Shown here piece by piece: positions 18,308-27,512 of a DNA stretch of 64,000 nucleotides. The notes beneath the pieces were generated by a model. It had not been told where the DNA came from and searched no databases. It worked only from the letters and a program-made list of their open reading frames with translations. The stretch's first letter is position 1. Each line of letters opens with the position of its first letter. Position numbers and translations under genes: made by a program. Source of the DNA: Oxydemutator sp963693105 (lineage in GTDB: Bacteria; Pseudomonadota; Gammaproteobacteria; Poriferisulfidales; Oxydemutatoraceae); NCBI GenBank assembly GCA_963693105.1, contig OY843752.1, positions 930,001 to 994,000 of the forward strand, in the 5' to 3' direction.

Positions 18308-21300
18308 TTTCCGCGTTGCGCAAGACGGTTTATTTCGCGCTGGTCACGCTTGCGGTTTTGCTGGTGCTGCTCGCCGCGCTGAATTTTGCGGCGCGCTGGT
18401 TCCTGGACTCTGCTAACGACTACCGCGACGAGTTCGCAACCGCCGCGGCCAGGGCGCTCGGCGTCGAGGTGCGGGTGGATTCCCTGAAAGCGCACCTGCG
18501 CGGCGGCGACCTCGCGGTGCTGGCGTCGGGCCTGGTGCTGGGGCCGGTGTCGGTGCAAAGCGCGGTGGTCGAACTCGACGCGCTTCAGTCGCTGCTGTTG
18601 ATGCGGCCGAAAATTTCCGGTGTGCAGGCCGCCGGCGTTGAATTCGACATCGCCACCGACGGCCTGCGCCCGCCCGCTGACGATGGCTCCGGCGTCCGTC
18701 CCGGCGCCGTGTTGCCGGGCCTGTCCGCCTTGCCGTATCTGCAGGTCGAGGAGTTGGCCGTCCACTGGCGCGATACCGCCACGGGCAAAACCCGCCACTT
18801 TGAAAACGCGTACATTGTGATGCAACATTCGGAGCGCTTCCCGGACGGTCTGCGCGTACTGATTGAGACGGACCTGCCGCCCGGGCTCGGAAGGCGCCTG
18901 CGCTTTGTCGGCGACCTGCGCGATGTCGCCACTCCCGAAGTGATGGATTTCCATCTGGAACTGGACGGCGTGGAGATAGGCGGAGGCTGTGAGCTGGCGA
19001 CGGGCAAACGTTGCTGGGAAGGACGAATTTCAGGCGAATTGCGGGGTGAAACGGACGGCGCCGGCGTGCAACTCGCACTGACAAACGCCGCGTTGCAGCC
19101 CGGCGCGTTGCCGTCGCCGGACGATGAATTCTCGCTGAGCGGCAGCGCGCGATTGCCGGGCGGTTCGACGGCGCCTCTGTCGTTTCTGCTGACGCTCGGG
19201 GATTTGCCGCTGGAGCGCATTGCGGACTGGCTGCCGCCGGGGCGGCTGCCGCCGCCGCTCGACGCCTGGTTGCGCCGCGCGCCGGTTTCAGGGCGTGTGA
19301 CGCGGGCACAGGTCGGCTTTGCGGGTGCCGTGTCGGACTCCTCTTTCTTCAACGGTGTGCGCGTTACCGCCGTCCTCGCCGATGCCGAGCTGAACTACCG
19401 CAGGGGGCACCCGCCTCTGCGCGGCGTGGACGCGAACGTGCTGTTTGAAAACGGCGCTTTGCGCGTGGACGCCTCGCGCCTGCAGGTTCTCGACACCCAT
19501 TCCGAAAACACCGTCGTCACGGTCGCCGATGTCCGGCGTCCGGTGCTGTCCGTGAACGCCGACGGCCGCGGACCGCTTGCCGACGTTTTCGCACACTTGC
19601 GCGTGTTGAAATTGTTTGACGCCTACGGCCTGACCACCGCCCACCTGGTCGCAAGCGGTGACAGCCGCCTGCAATTGAATCTGGAAGTGCCGCTGAGCCG
19701 CAAGGTCCAGCACGAGACCGTGGTCGCGGGCACGCTCGATTTCGAAAATTCCGGTCTTGCTTTTCCGGCGCTGGATCTGGGTCTCGATAAATTGCGCGGA
19801 CGTCTTTTGTTCAGCCGCGCCGGCGGCAGCGCCGAAAAAATTGACGCCGAACTCAGGGGCCGCGCGGTCACCATCGCGGCGCAATCCACCGATGGCGGCA
19901 CGGTGCTTGACCTGCGCGCGACGCTGGCTCCGTACCCGGACTTTGCCGACCTGATTGCCACCGACGCGGCGCCGGCTCTTGAGCGCTTTGTCAGCGGCGA
20001 GGCGCAGTGGCGCGCCGAAGTGCTGGTGCCGAATCCCGGGGCGGTGAAGACAGCCGGCGCCGGATTCAAGATCAAACTGACCTCCGACTTGCGCGGCATC
20101 CGCATCCATCTGCCGGCGCCGGTCGGCAGGGACGGCAAACAGGCCGCGCATTTTCTGTTCGAGACCGGGCTGGGCGCATCGGCGCCGCGCAGAGTCGGCT
20201 ACGGCGATGTCTTCCATCTGGCGCTGTCGCCTTCCGGTGGCGGCACGCGGGGCGAATTGCGTCTGGGTCCGGGTCCGCACAAGGCCGTGTCCGGCGCGGC
20301 ATCCATGGCGCGCGGCACCATTGAACGACTTGATTTCGGCGAGTGGCTGAGGTGGTGGCGCACCCACGGCGAATGGTTGGAAGGCGGCGGTGCACCGCCT
20401 TTGTCCGGCGATGTGGATGTTGTCATCCGGCAGGCCGCCTTCAACGGGCAGGCGCTCGGCGAACTGGCCATGAAAACCGTCCGTCTGCCCGACGGGCGGC
20501 AGAAGTTGCGCCTTGATTCACAGCCGGTGGAAGGCGAAGTCACGTTTCCGAAGGCGCAGGCGGACAACGCGCGCGTGTATCTCGACTTTGCGCATCTTCG
20601 CCTGAGTGAGGCCATGTTCGAAAGCGTTGAAGGTGCTGAAAGCGGCGCCGACAACCCGCCCGACCCTGCCGGTCTGCCGCCGCTGGCAATTCGTATCGGC
20701 GAGTTTCAGTTGGACGAAATCACCGTCAACGACCTGCGCGTGATAACCAACCCGGTGGAGCGGGGCCTTGAAATCTCAAAGGCGTCTTTCAGCAAATCCG
20801 GCGATGGACAGACCGTCGGCGAAGTGCGGATCAGCGGACGCTGGAGTGGCGGCGACACACAGCGCAGCACCCTGAAATTCGAAGTTGAAAGCGGCGATTA
20901 CGGCAGGTTGCTGCGCTCGTGGGATTTCCGGACGGGCCTCAAGGGGGCGAAGGGCAAGGTGCGCGGCGACATCGCCTGGGACGATTCACTGCTCCGGTTC
21001 GGCCTGGACAAACTCGAAGGCGAAGTGGCTATCGACATGAAAGACGGCACCGTCGAGAAGGTCAAGCCCGGCGTCGGCAAACTGCTCGGGTTGCTGAACA
21101 TTTCGGAGCTTGCACAGCGCTTCACGCTCGACTTCAAGGATGTGTTCGACAAGGGTTTCGCCTTCGACAGGATGCACGGCAGCCTGTCTTTCGGCGGCGG
21201 CGACATGAAGACCGAAAACTTCGTCATAGACGGTCCCGCGCTCAACATGACCATCAGCGGGCGCACCGGCATCACCGCGCGCGATTACGACCAGCAGATT

Positions 21301-21519
21301 GACGTGGTGCCCAACCTGAGTTCCAGCCTGCCGCTGACTTCGGCGCTTGTCGCCGGCCCGGTTGCCGCCGCCGTCGTTTACGTGCTCAGCAAAACCGCGC
21401 GTCTGGGCAAGAGAGTGGACAAGGTCATCACGCTGCGCTATACGCTGAAAGGGGGTTGGGATGACCCGAAAGTGGAATTCGTCGGCGCACCGAAGATGCG
21501 CCTCAAGTCCGGCGGCTGA
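18289..21519 (+). CDS. YhdP-family AsmA-like envelope protein
   Basis: 1076 residues from GTG 18289; a TTG at 18304 overlapping the rsfS stop would remove five residues. One N-terminal transmembrane helix (about 13-35) anchors a very long beta-rich periplasmic region. The C-terminal AsmA-like part includes KLLGLLNISELAQRF and TISGRTGI, then SSSLPLTSALVAGPVAAAVV, the classic YhdP/TIGR02099 ending. These bridge-like proteins are implicated in phospholipid transport between membranes. In other gammaproteobacteria yhdP usually follows rng; here it follows rsfS. Confidence 0.86.
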   Translation: MAGRDLISALRKTVYFALVTLAVLLVLLAALNFAARWFLDSANDYRDEFATAAARALGVEVRVDSLKAHLRGGDLAVLASGLVLGPVSVQSAVVELDALQSLLLMRPKISGVQAAGVEFDIATDGLRPPADDGSGVRPGAVLPGLSALPYLQVEELAVHWRDTATGKTRHFENAYIVMQHSERFPDGLRVLIETDLPPGLGRRLRFVGDLRDVATPEVMDFHLELDGVEIGGGCELATGKRCWEGRISGELRGETDGAGVQLALTNAALQPGALPSPDDEFSLSGSARLPGGSTAPLSFLLTLGDLPLERIADWLPPGRLPPPLDAWLRRAPVSGRVTRAQVGFAGAVSDSSFFNGVRVTAVLADAELNYRRGHPPLRGVDANVLFENGALRVDASRLQVLDTHSENTVVTVADVRRPVLSVNADGRGPLADVFAHLRVLKLFDAYGLTTAHLVASGDSRLQLNLEVPLSRKVQHETVVAGTLDFENSGLAFPALDLGLDKLRGRLLFSRAGGSAEKIDAELRGRAVTIAAQSTDGGTVLDLRATLAPYPDFADLIATDAAPALERFVSGEAQWRAEVLVPNPGAVKTAGAGFKIKLTSDLRGIRIHLPAPVGRDGKQAAHFLFETGLGASAPRRVGYGDVFHLALSPSGGGTRGELRLGPGPHKAVSGAASMARGTIERLDFGEWLRWWRTHGEWLEGGGAPPLSGDVDVVIRQAAFNGQALGELAMKTVRLPDGRQKLRLDSQPVEGEVTFPKAQADNARVYLDFAHLRLSEAMFESVEGAESGADNPPDPAGLPPLAIRIGEFQLDEITVNDLRVITNPVERGLEISKASFSKSGDGQTVGEVRISGRWSGGDTQRSTLKFEVESGDYGRLLRSWDFRTGLKGAKGKVRGDIAWDDSLLRFGLDKLEGEVAIDMKDGTVEKVKPGVGKLLGLLNISELAQRFTLDFKDVFDKGFAFDRMHGSLSFGGGDMKTENFVIDGPALNMTISGRTGITARDYDQQIDVVPNLSSSLPLTSALVAGPVAAAVVYVLSKTARLGKRVDKVITLRYTLKGGWDDPKVEFVGAPKMRLKSGG

Positions 21520-21548
21520 CCGCTCCCCCGCCGCTTGCGGGAGAGCGG
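21520..21548. terminator. Hairpin between convergent yhdP-like and BI-1 genes
   Basis: An inverted repeat CCGCTCCCCCGC / GCGGGAGAGCGG (one mismatch) with loop CGCTT lies between two convergent genes. There is no T-tract on the plus side, so it may end transcription weakly or only stabilise mRNA ends. Confidence 0.45.
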
Positions 21549-21563
21549 TGCGGAAACGGACGG

Positions 21564-22223
21564 TTACTCGTTGCCGTGCATCACCGAGAACAGATTCAGC
21601 AGATGCACAAACAGCACATAGATATTGGCGAACAGCGACACCGTCAAAACGACGTAGTTCGTTTCGCCGCCGTGCAGCATGCGGCTGGTGTCAAACAGTA
21701 TCAGGCCCGACATCAGAAGGACCGCCACCGCCGAAATCGTCAGCGACAGCGCCGGAATCGCCAGGAACAGGTTGGCGACGATGGCCAGCAGCACGACGAT
21801 CAGGCCGACGAACAGAAAGCTGCGCATGAAACTGAAGTCGCGTTGTGTCGCCAGCGCGTAGGCCGACAGGCCGACGAACATCACCGCCGTCGTCGCGAAG
21901 GCCGACATCACAATCTGCGGCCCGTTGGCCAGTCCCAGATAAAGCGTCAGAATAGGCCCCAGCACGTAGCCCATGAATCCGGTGAACAGGAAAGTCAACG
22001 GCAGCGACCAGACGCTGTCGCGGAACCGGTAAATCACGAAAGGCATGCCGATAAAGACTGCGATCATGATGAACCAGTTGACCGGACGTGCACCGCTGAC
22101 CATGGCAAAACCCGCGGCGGCGGCGCTGGTCAGCAACGTCAGCGTCAGCAGCAGGTAGGTGTTGCGTATGACCCGGTTGGTCGCCAGAATCGGGGTTTGC
22201 GCGCGTGAGATGGTTTGTTCCAT
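21564..22223 (-). CDS. Bax inhibitor-1/YccA family membrane protein
   Basis: 219 residues with seven hydrophobic segments. VIRNTYLLLTLTLLTSAAAA and the C-terminal LFDTSRMLHGGETNYV are BI-1/UPF0005 hallmarks. Family members act as pH-sensitive Ca2+ leak channels or interact with FtsH. The ATG at 22223 is preceded by GGAGGA; a further ATG 15 bp upstream is part of that ribosome-binding region and less likely. Confidence 0.92.
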   Translation of the reverse strand: MEQTISRAQTPILATNRVIRNTYLLLTLTLLTSAAAAGFAMVSGARPVNWFIMIAVFIGMPFVIYRFRDSVWSLPLTFLFTGFMGYVLGPILTLYLGLANGPQIVMSAFATTAVMFVGLSAYALATQRDFSFMRSFLFVGLIVVLLAIVANLFLAIPALSLTISAVAVLLMSGLILFDTSRMLHGGETNYVVLTVSLFANIYVLFVHLLNLFSVMHGNE

Positions 22224-22401
22224 TGAGAGTTCCTCCATTGTGTTGGAATGTCTCCATTATAGCCCATGCCGCAAATCACAAGGGGCTTCGGGGGCGCGGC
22301 CTTTGATGGAAATTCCCGTTAAATCAAGGGAGCATGGTTTCCGTAAAAGGCTGTCCGGCCGATTGAAAATATTGTCTATACCTAAATGGCTGTTTGTGTG
22401 A

Positions 22402-22422
22402 GAATAGCCGCAACGGCTATTC
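22402..22422 (+). promoter_or_regulatory. Hairpin in the xoxF 5' leader region
   Basis: A perfect 9-bp inverted repeat GAATAGCCG / CGGCTATTC with a 3-base loop lies about 50 bp before xoxF. It has no T-tract. It may be an operator or an mRNA-stabilising stem for a highly expressed gene. The surrounding 248-bp gap between BI-1 and xoxF is AT-richer than the genes and must hold the xoxF promoter, but I found no clear sigma-70 pair. Confidence 0.4.
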
Positions 22423-22471
22423 CCAACAGCCGATAAAAACAAAATCTCAAATTACATTGGAGGATTATTGA

Positions 22472-24280
22472 ATGAAAGGGAAACGAACTATTGCCTTGGT
22501 TGCAGTAGCGGTTGCTTTGGCCGGAGTTTCAAACCTGCATGCAAACACCAAGCTGATGAAGATGTCGGAAGACGCGGATCAGTGGGTGATGCCTACGGGT
22601 AACTACGCCAACCACCGGTACTCGGAACTGAAGGAAATCACTTCAAAGAATGTCAAGGACATGAAGGTTGCATGGACCTTCTCGACGGGCGTTCTTCGCG
22701 GACACGAAGGCAACCCGCTGGTTGTCGGAGATACGATGTATGTTCATACACCGTTTCCCAACAAGGTGTTTGCACTGGATTTGAACAACGATGCGAGCAT
22801 CATGTGGGAGTATCACCCGCAACAGGACCCGGATACGATTCCGGTCATGTGCTGTGATACGGTCAATCGCGGTGTCGCCTATGCCGACGGCAAGATTTTC
22901 TTGTACCAGGCAGATGCGACGTTGGTCGCGCTAGACGCCAAGACCGGCAAGAAAGCCTGGAGCGTCAGCAATGGCGATATCGCCAAGGGCCAAACCGGGA
23001 CTTCGGCGCCGATGGTCGTCAAGGACAAAGTCTATGTCGGCATCAGCGGCGGTGAGTTCGGTGTTCGGGGTCATCTGACCGCGTACAACACCAAGACCGG
23101 CAAGAGGGTCTGGCGCGGCTATTCGATGGGCCCGGATTCGGACGTCCTGATCGACCCGAATAAGACCACTCATCTCGGCAAAGCGGTCGGCAGGAATTCC
23201 GGCACCAACACCTGGAAAGGGGATCAATGGAAAATCGGCGGCGGCACGACCTGGGGCTGGTATTCATACGACCCCGACCTGAATCTGGTTTATTACGGCA
23301 CGGGCAATCCGAGCACGTGGAACCCGATTCAACGTCCCGGTGACAACCGCTGGTCCATGACCATTTTTGCGCGTGACGCCGACACTGGCATGACCAGATG
23401 GGTCTATCAGATGACGCCTCACGACGAGTGGGACTTTGACGGCATCAACGAGATGATCCTCGCCGACATCCCGGTCAAGGGCAAGAATCGCAAGGTTCTG
23501 GTGCATTTCGACCGCAACGGCTTTGGCTACACCCTCGACAGAACGGACGGCGAACTGCTGGTCGCGGAGAAATTCGACGATGTGGTCAACTGGGCGACGA
23601 GTATCGACATGAAAACCGGTCGTCCGAATATGGTGAACAAGTACAGAACCGAGTACAACGGCGCAGACGTGCTGTCGAAAGACATCTGTCCCGCCGCGCT
23701 GGGAACAAAAGACCAGCAACCGGCTGCTTTTTCGCCGAGGACCAGATTGTTCTATGTGCCGACGAATCACGTCTGCATGAACTATGAGCCTTTCGCGGTC
23801 AGCTACACGGCGGGTCAGCCGTACGTGGGTGCGAACCTGGATATGTTCCCTGCGCCGACGGCACCGGGCAAAACCGACCGTGGTCCTCACATGGGCCGGT
23901 TCATTGCCTGGGATGCCGATAAAGGCAAGGAAGTCTGGGCGATTGACGAAAAATTCTCCGTCTGGAGCGGCGCGCTGGCGACCGCCGGTGACGTGGTCTT
24001 TTACGGCACGCTTGAAGGCTACCTGAAAGCGGTGGACGCCAAGAGCGGCAAAGAACTGTTCAAGTTCAAGACGCCTTCCGGCATCATCGGCAACGTCATG
24101 ACTTACATGCATGGCGGCAAGCAACATGTTGCCATCTATTCAGGTGTTGGCGGTTGGGCCGGGATTGGCATGGCTGCCGGTCTCACGGAAGATCGTGCCG
24201 GGTTGGGCGCTGTGGGAGGCTATCGCCATCTGCAGAACTACACCCGCCTGGGTGGTGGCCTGACGGTCTTTACCCTGTAA
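22472..24280 (+). CDS. xoxF: Lanthanide-dependent methanol dehydrogenase, PQQ quinoprotein large subunit
   Basis: 602 residues with a signal peptide ending near ANLHA and an eight-bladed propeller containing repeated KTGKxxW motifs. Adjacent Cys127-Cys128 (VMCCDTVNRG) form the strained disulfide over PQQ. The catalytic Asp321 lies in HDEWDFDGIN and Asp323 two residues later is the extra ligand that distinguishes lanthanide XoxF from calcium MxaF, which has Ala there. It oxidises methanol in the periplasm and passes electrons to the cytochrome encoded next. Expression is likely strong (GGAGG site). No mxaF or mxaI occurs in the window. Confidence 0.95.
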   Translation: MKGKRTIALVAVAVALAGVSNLHANTKLMKMSEDADQWVMPTGNYANHRYSELKEITSKNVKDMKVAWTFSTGVLRGHEGNPLVVGDTMYVHTPFPNKVFALDLNNDASIMWEYHPQQDPDTIPVMCCDTVNRGVAYADGKIFLYQADATLVALDAKTGKKAWSVSNGDIAKGQTGTSAPMVVKDKVYVGISGGEFGVRGHLTAYNTKTGKRVWRGYSMGPDSDVLIDPNKTTHLGKAVGRNSGTNTWKGDQWKIGGGTTWGWYSYDPDLNLVYYGTGNPSTWNPIQRPGDNRWSMTIFARDADTGMTRWVYQMTPHDEWDFDGINEMILADIPVKGKNRKVLVHFDRNGFGYTLDRTDGELLVAEKFDDVVNWATSIDMKTGRPNMVNKYRTEYNGADVLSKDICPAALGTKDQQPAAFSPRTRLFYVPTNHVCMNYEPFAVSYTAGQPYVGANLDMFPAPTAPGKTDRGPHMGRFIAWDADKGKEVWAIDEKFSVWSGALATAGDVVFYGTLEGYLKAVDAKSGKELFKFKTPSGIIGNVMTYMHGGKQHVAIYSGVGGWAGIGMAAGLTEDRAGLGAVGGYRHLQNYTRLGGGLTVFTL

Positions 24281-24296
24281 CTTCGATGTTATTTGA

Positions 24297-24341
24297 TCCA
24301 GCCTCCGGGTCGTTTCCGGTTCGGGGGCTGGATTTTTTTTC
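24297..24341 (+). terminator. Terminator-like hairpin between xoxF and its cytochrome gene
   Basis: TCCAGCCTCCG pairs with CGGGGGCTGGA with one mismatch and is followed by eight T. It lies inside the xox operon, so it probably acts as a partial terminator that keeps xoxF mRNA in excess over downstream genes. Confidence 0.8.
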
Positions 24342-24358
24342 AGGACAATAAAAGCGTC

Positions 24359-24850
24359 ATGTTGACGAGGATAGAACGACGCCTGTTTTGCTTGTTCCGC
24401 ATGTTCCTGATTGCGGCTTTTGCGGTTGTCTGCCTGCCGGCGCCCGGCGCCCTCGGTGCAGACCAGGAAAAGCCCTACACGGTGGATGCCGAGGGCAAGG
24501 TGAACTGGCCCACGTTCAGCGGCTATCGCCGCTACCATTCTGAATGTCACGTTTGTCACGGGCCTGGCGGCCTGGGCAGCTCCTTTGCGCCCAGCCTGCT
24601 GGAGTCCATGAAAACCATGAGTTATGAGGAATATCTGGAGGTGGTTGTCAATGGCAGGGTGAACGTGAATGCGGCCACGCAAAACGTGATGCCGGCGTTT
24701 GCGGTCAACCTCAACGTGATGTGCTTTGTGGACGATATTTACGCCTATCTTATCGCAAGGGCGGATGGCGCCATCGGCACGGAGCGTCCGCAACACACGG
24801 GCAAGCCGCCGGAAGCGGCCGAGAATGAGAAAGCCTGTCTTGGCTTTTGA
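24359..24850 (+). CDS. xoxG: Periplasmic c-type cytochrome, XoxG-type electron acceptor of XoxF
   Basis: 163 residues with a signal peptide ending GALGA. One heme site Cys63-x-x-Cys66-His67 (CHVCH) and candidate distal Met in NVMPAF. The sequence between (GGLGSSFAPSLLESMKTMS) resembles cytochrome cL-type proteins from xox clusters. It would take electrons from XoxF. The ATG at 24359 is chosen; upstream in-frame codons are within the terminator. The stop overlaps the next start as ATGA. Confidence 0.85.
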   Translation: MLTRIERRLFCLFRMFLIAAFAVVCLPAPGALGADQEKPYTVDAEGKVNWPTFSGYRRYHSECHVCHGPGGLGSSFAPSLLESMKTMSYEEYLEVVVNGRVNVNAATQNVMPAFAVNLNVMCFVDDIYAYLIARADGAIGTERPQHTGKPPEAAENEKACLGF

Positions 24851-25665
24851 TGAACGGTGCCCGCCTGCTTGCCGTTGTCGCGGCTTTTTTCTGCAGCCCG
24901 CAACTACTGCTCGCCGTTGACGGCGGAACCGAAGTAGAAAAACGAACCGTCCTGCGTGTTTGCGCGGACCCGAACAACCTGCCCTACTCGAACAGGGCGC
25001 AAGCGGGGTTCGAGAATAAAATAGCCGCACTCATCGCCGGGGATCTCGGCATTCCGCTTTCCTATTACTGGTTTCCGCAGAGCATGGGCTTCGTCCGCAC
25101 GACGCTGGGCGCCCGGCGGTGCGATCTCGTCGTCGGCATATCGGCGGCCAACGAGCGGCTGTTGAACACTAACCCGTATTACTCCTCGGCTTTTGCGCTG
25201 GTCTATCCCGCGGACGCCGGTTACAAACTGACTTCGCTGTCGGACGCGAAACTGAAAGACGCGAAGTTGCGCATCGGCCTGATCGCGGGAACGCCGCCGA
25301 CCGGCCTGTTGCTGGAAAACGGCTTGATGGAGCAGGTCGCTTCCTACCACCTGGTCGTGGACACCCGGGTGGACTCGCCGTCGGAGCAGATTGTCAAGGA
25401 TTTGCTGGCCGGCAAACTGGACGTCGCCGTTTTGTGGGGGCCTCTCGCGGGCTATCTGAACACGCGCCACGGCTTGCGCCTGAAAGTGGCGCCGCTGGTC
25501 GAGGACCACTCGCACAGACACCGCATGATTTACCGGATTACGATGGGTGTCAGGCCGAACGAGATCAACTGGAAGCGCAGGCTGAACCGGTTCATACGTA
25601 AAAACGAAGAGAAACTGCGCGCGCTGATGCTGGAATACGGCGTGCCTCTGGTCGCGGAAAAATGA
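24850..25665 (+). CDS. xoxJ: XoxJ-type periplasmic binding protein
   Basis: 271 residues with a signal peptide. The mature start RVCADPNNLPYSN and the segments CDLVVGIS and LLAGKLDVAVLWGPLAGY match the quinoprotein-dehydrogenase-associated substrate-binding family (TIGR03871) that includes MxaJ/XoxJ. XoxJ is thought to help activate or stabilise apo-XoxF, not to serve a transporter; no ABC permease accompanies it here. ATG overlaps the upstream stop. Confidence 0.88.
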   Translation: MNGARLLAVVAAFFCSPQLLLAVDGGTEVEKRTVLRVCADPNNLPYSNRAQAGFENKIAALIAGDLGIPLSYYWFPQSMGFVRTTLGARRCDLVVGISAANERLLNTNPYYSSAFALVYPADAGYKLTSLSDAKLKDAKLRIGLIAGTPPTGLLLENGLMEQVASYHLVVDTRVDSPSEQIVKDLLAGKLDVAVLWGPLAGYLNTRHGLRLKVAPLVEDHSHRHRMIYRITMGVRPNEINWKRRLNRFIRKNEEKLRALMLEYGVPLVAEK

Positions 25666-26234
25666 CGCTCTCGCTGCTTCTTGCCGCCGGCATGGCTTTC
25701 GTGCAGGCGGCGGTTGCGTCCGCTCCTGTCGCCGAGCCGCAAGGCTACCGCATGAGCGATTACCGGACGCCGGTACCCGCGACCCTGAAAAACGCGACCG
25801 TGGTGGATGCGAAGTCGCTGCATGCGCTGATTGAAGGCGACAGAAACATGGACATCGCCCTGATTGACGTTCTGCCGCATGAACGCAAGCCGCCCGATTT
25901 TCCCGCCGACCGTTTGTGGCGCCCGCCGACGCGCCATCACCTGCCGGCCAGCGTGTGGCTGCCGAACGTCGGCTACGGCGGGATTTCACAGGCCTACGAA
26001 CGGTATTTCATTGACAATCTGGAGATGTTGACGAATCACCGCGAAGGGCGGATCCTCGTTTTTTACTGCGATGCGGGTTGCTGGATGTCATGGAACGCGG
26101 CGAAAAGGGCGATTGAACTCGGCTTTCGCAATGTTTATTGGTTTCCGGGGGGAGTGGATGAGTGGAAGGCGGCGGGCTATAATCTGGTTGCCGGCAAAGC
26201 GGTGGAGATGCCGGAATTTATCGAGCAGCCGTGA
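25662..26234 (+). CDS. PQQ-dependent catabolism-associated Cys-Trp motif protein (rhodanese-like)
   Basis: 190 residues with a signal-like N-terminus. A rhodanese-like fold ends in VFYCDAGCWMSWNAAKRA, where Cys136, Cys140 and Trp141 form the signature of the family that accompanies PQQ enzymes (TIGR03865). GVDEWKAAGY follows. Function is unproven; a redox or sulfur-carrier role for the two Cys has been supposed. It overlaps xoxJ by four bases and the next gene by four. Confidence 0.85.
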   Translation: MTLSLLLAAGMAFVQAAVASAPVAEPQGYRMSDYRTPVPATLKNATVVDAKSLHALIEGDRNMDIALIDVLPHERKPPDFPADRLWRPPTRHHLPASVWLPNVGYGGISQAYERYFIDNLEMLTNHREGRILVFYCDAGCWMSWNAAKRAIELGFRNVYWFPGGVDEWKAAGYNLVAGKAVEMPEFIEQP

Positions 26235-26959
26235 AAAGATTTATTTTGTCAAACTTTCTGTCGAGCCTTGCCGCGCTCGCTTTTCTTTTGTTCGCGCCGG
26301 TCTTGCCCGCGCAGGAGGACGATGGCGGCTACAGCAAAGAACAGCTGCTGCTGTTTGGCACTCCGCATCTTGAGAATATCCAGTCCAAAGCCTCGCTCCA
26401 TTACGATTTTCGCCAGCACGGTTCACAGGTCGAGGCCATTGACGACCACGTGATTCTGGAGATTACCGATTTGTCGGAGAGCGGCGGCAAGAATGTGGAG
26501 ACCGCATTTTTGAGCGATGCCAGGGACAGAACTTACGCCGTTGAGGATTTCCAAGGCAATCCTCTGATCATGTTTTTCCTGGAGTGGGACGTGACCAGGA
26601 TGAACAGGGAAAGCGAGGTCAGCCGCCATCATTTCCGCCACCTGGTGCGGCAGGCCTTTTTGACCGATGCCGACAGCGAGGAGGTTACGTTCACCCACGA
26701 CGGACGCAATGTGAAAGGGCACAGGGTGTTTTTTGAGCCTCTCGCCGGCAGGAAAGGCGATGCGAGGTACAAGGGTTATCCGGCCAAGCGCTATGAATTT
26801 GTTGTTGCCGACGATATCCCCGGCGGTCTTTACAGTATTGCGACCCGGGTGCCGGGCGCTTTGCCGCAAGACGAAGCGCTGGAATACACCGAGATGAAAT
26901 TCAGCCGGATTGAGCCGGTGGCCGCCTTCTCCGGCCGGGGTGCGCCGGAGAAACGCTGA
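26231..26959 (+). CDS. Secreted protein of unknown function in the xox operon
   Basis: 242 residues with a clear signal peptide (AALAFLLFAPVLPAQ). The mature protein is beta-rich with no Cys and no recognised motif; it contains ITDLSESGGKNVETAFLSD and a His/Arg-rich patch SRHHFRHLVRQ. It overlaps the upstream gene as GTGA and is followed by another secreted protein, so it belongs to the xox transcription unit. I cannot assign a function beyond periplasmic and methanol-oxidation-associated. Confidence 0.75.
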   Translation: MKRFILSNFLSSLAALAFLLFAPVLPAQEDDGGYSKEQLLLFGTPHLENIQSKASLHYDFRQHGSQVEAIDDHVILEITDLSESGGKNVETAFLSDARDRTYAVEDFQGNPLIMFFLEWDVTRMNRESEVSRHHFRHLVRQAFLTDADSEEVTFTHDGRNVKGHRVFFEPLAGRKGDARYKGYPAKRYEFVVADDIPGGLYSIATRVPGALPQDEALEYTEMKFSRIEPVAAFSGRGAPEKR

Positions 26960-26966
26960 GAGGACC

Positions 26967-27332
26967 ATGACAAAGCGACGCGGAATCTTTTGTGCGGAGA
27001 AGTTTTTCCCGAAAAGCCTGGTGGTTTGTCTCGCGCTTGCTTTTTCCGGCGCTGCCGCCAACGACTTTCCGACGAGGGCGCGCGCCGAATTCGTGTTCGC
27101 CTGCATGAGCGCCAACGGCCAGTCCATGGAGATACTGGACAAATGTTCGTGCAGTATTGACGCGATTGCCGGGCAGATGAAATACGACGACTACGTGGAG
27201 GCGGAAACGACACTCAGAATGCGTCAGATGCAGGGCGACCGCGCCAGCGTATTTCGCGAGGCCGAGTGGCTCAGGCAATCGGTTGCGAGACTCCAGGCGG
27301 CGCAGGCCGAGGCCGAGGTGCGTTGCTTCTGA
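26967..27332 (+). CDS. Small secreted Cys-containing protein of unknown function
   Basis: 121 residues with a signal peptide ending GAAAN. The mature part has FACMSANGQ, DKCSCSIDAIA and a C-terminal RCF, giving four Cys that could form two disulfides, and is otherwise helical with KYDDYVEAETTLRM. Start ATG 26967 has AGAGGA before it. It is the last gene before the pqq promoter region. The family is not recognised by name; it may be a periplasmic partner of the alcohol dehydrogenase. Confidence 0.72.
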   Translation: MTKRRGIFCAEKFFPKSLVVCLALAFSGAAANDFPTRARAEFVFACMSANGQSMEILDKCSCSIDAIAGQMKYDDYVEAETTLRMRQMQGDRASVFREAEWLRQSVARLQAAQAEAEVRCF

Positions 27333-27413
27333 CCGGACCGAACGTAAGAGATTGATATATTGTGCTATTTCTGAAAGTTTTTTTGTTGAAAAACCGGATG
27401 AATAGATTGGGAT

Positions 27414-27443
27414 TTTCAATTATTTCTGGCCGGTCTTTATGAT
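27414..27443 (+). promoter_or_regulatory. Candidate sigma-70 promoter for pqqA
   Basis: TTTCAA (27414-27419), an 18-bp spacer and TATGAT (27438-27443) lie 70 bp before pqqA in a 180-bp AT-rich gap. A separate promoter for the pqq operon is expected here, but the -35 match is poor. Confidence 0.4.
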
Positions 27444-27512
27444 ATTATGGCACCGTGCTATCCAGGCACATAACGCTAATTAGCTTTTCAACAATTCAGG
27501 AGGTATCTACTG

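Noticed and set aside
22224..22471. Riboswitch in the xoxF leader
   Set aside because: Only a simple 9-bp hairpin is visible and no known aptamer consensus; more likely an operator or mRNA-stabilising stem.
22472..24280. Calcium-dependent MxaF
   Set aside because: The position two residues after the catalytic Asp is Asp, not Ala, and no mxaI or mxaR-type genes follow.
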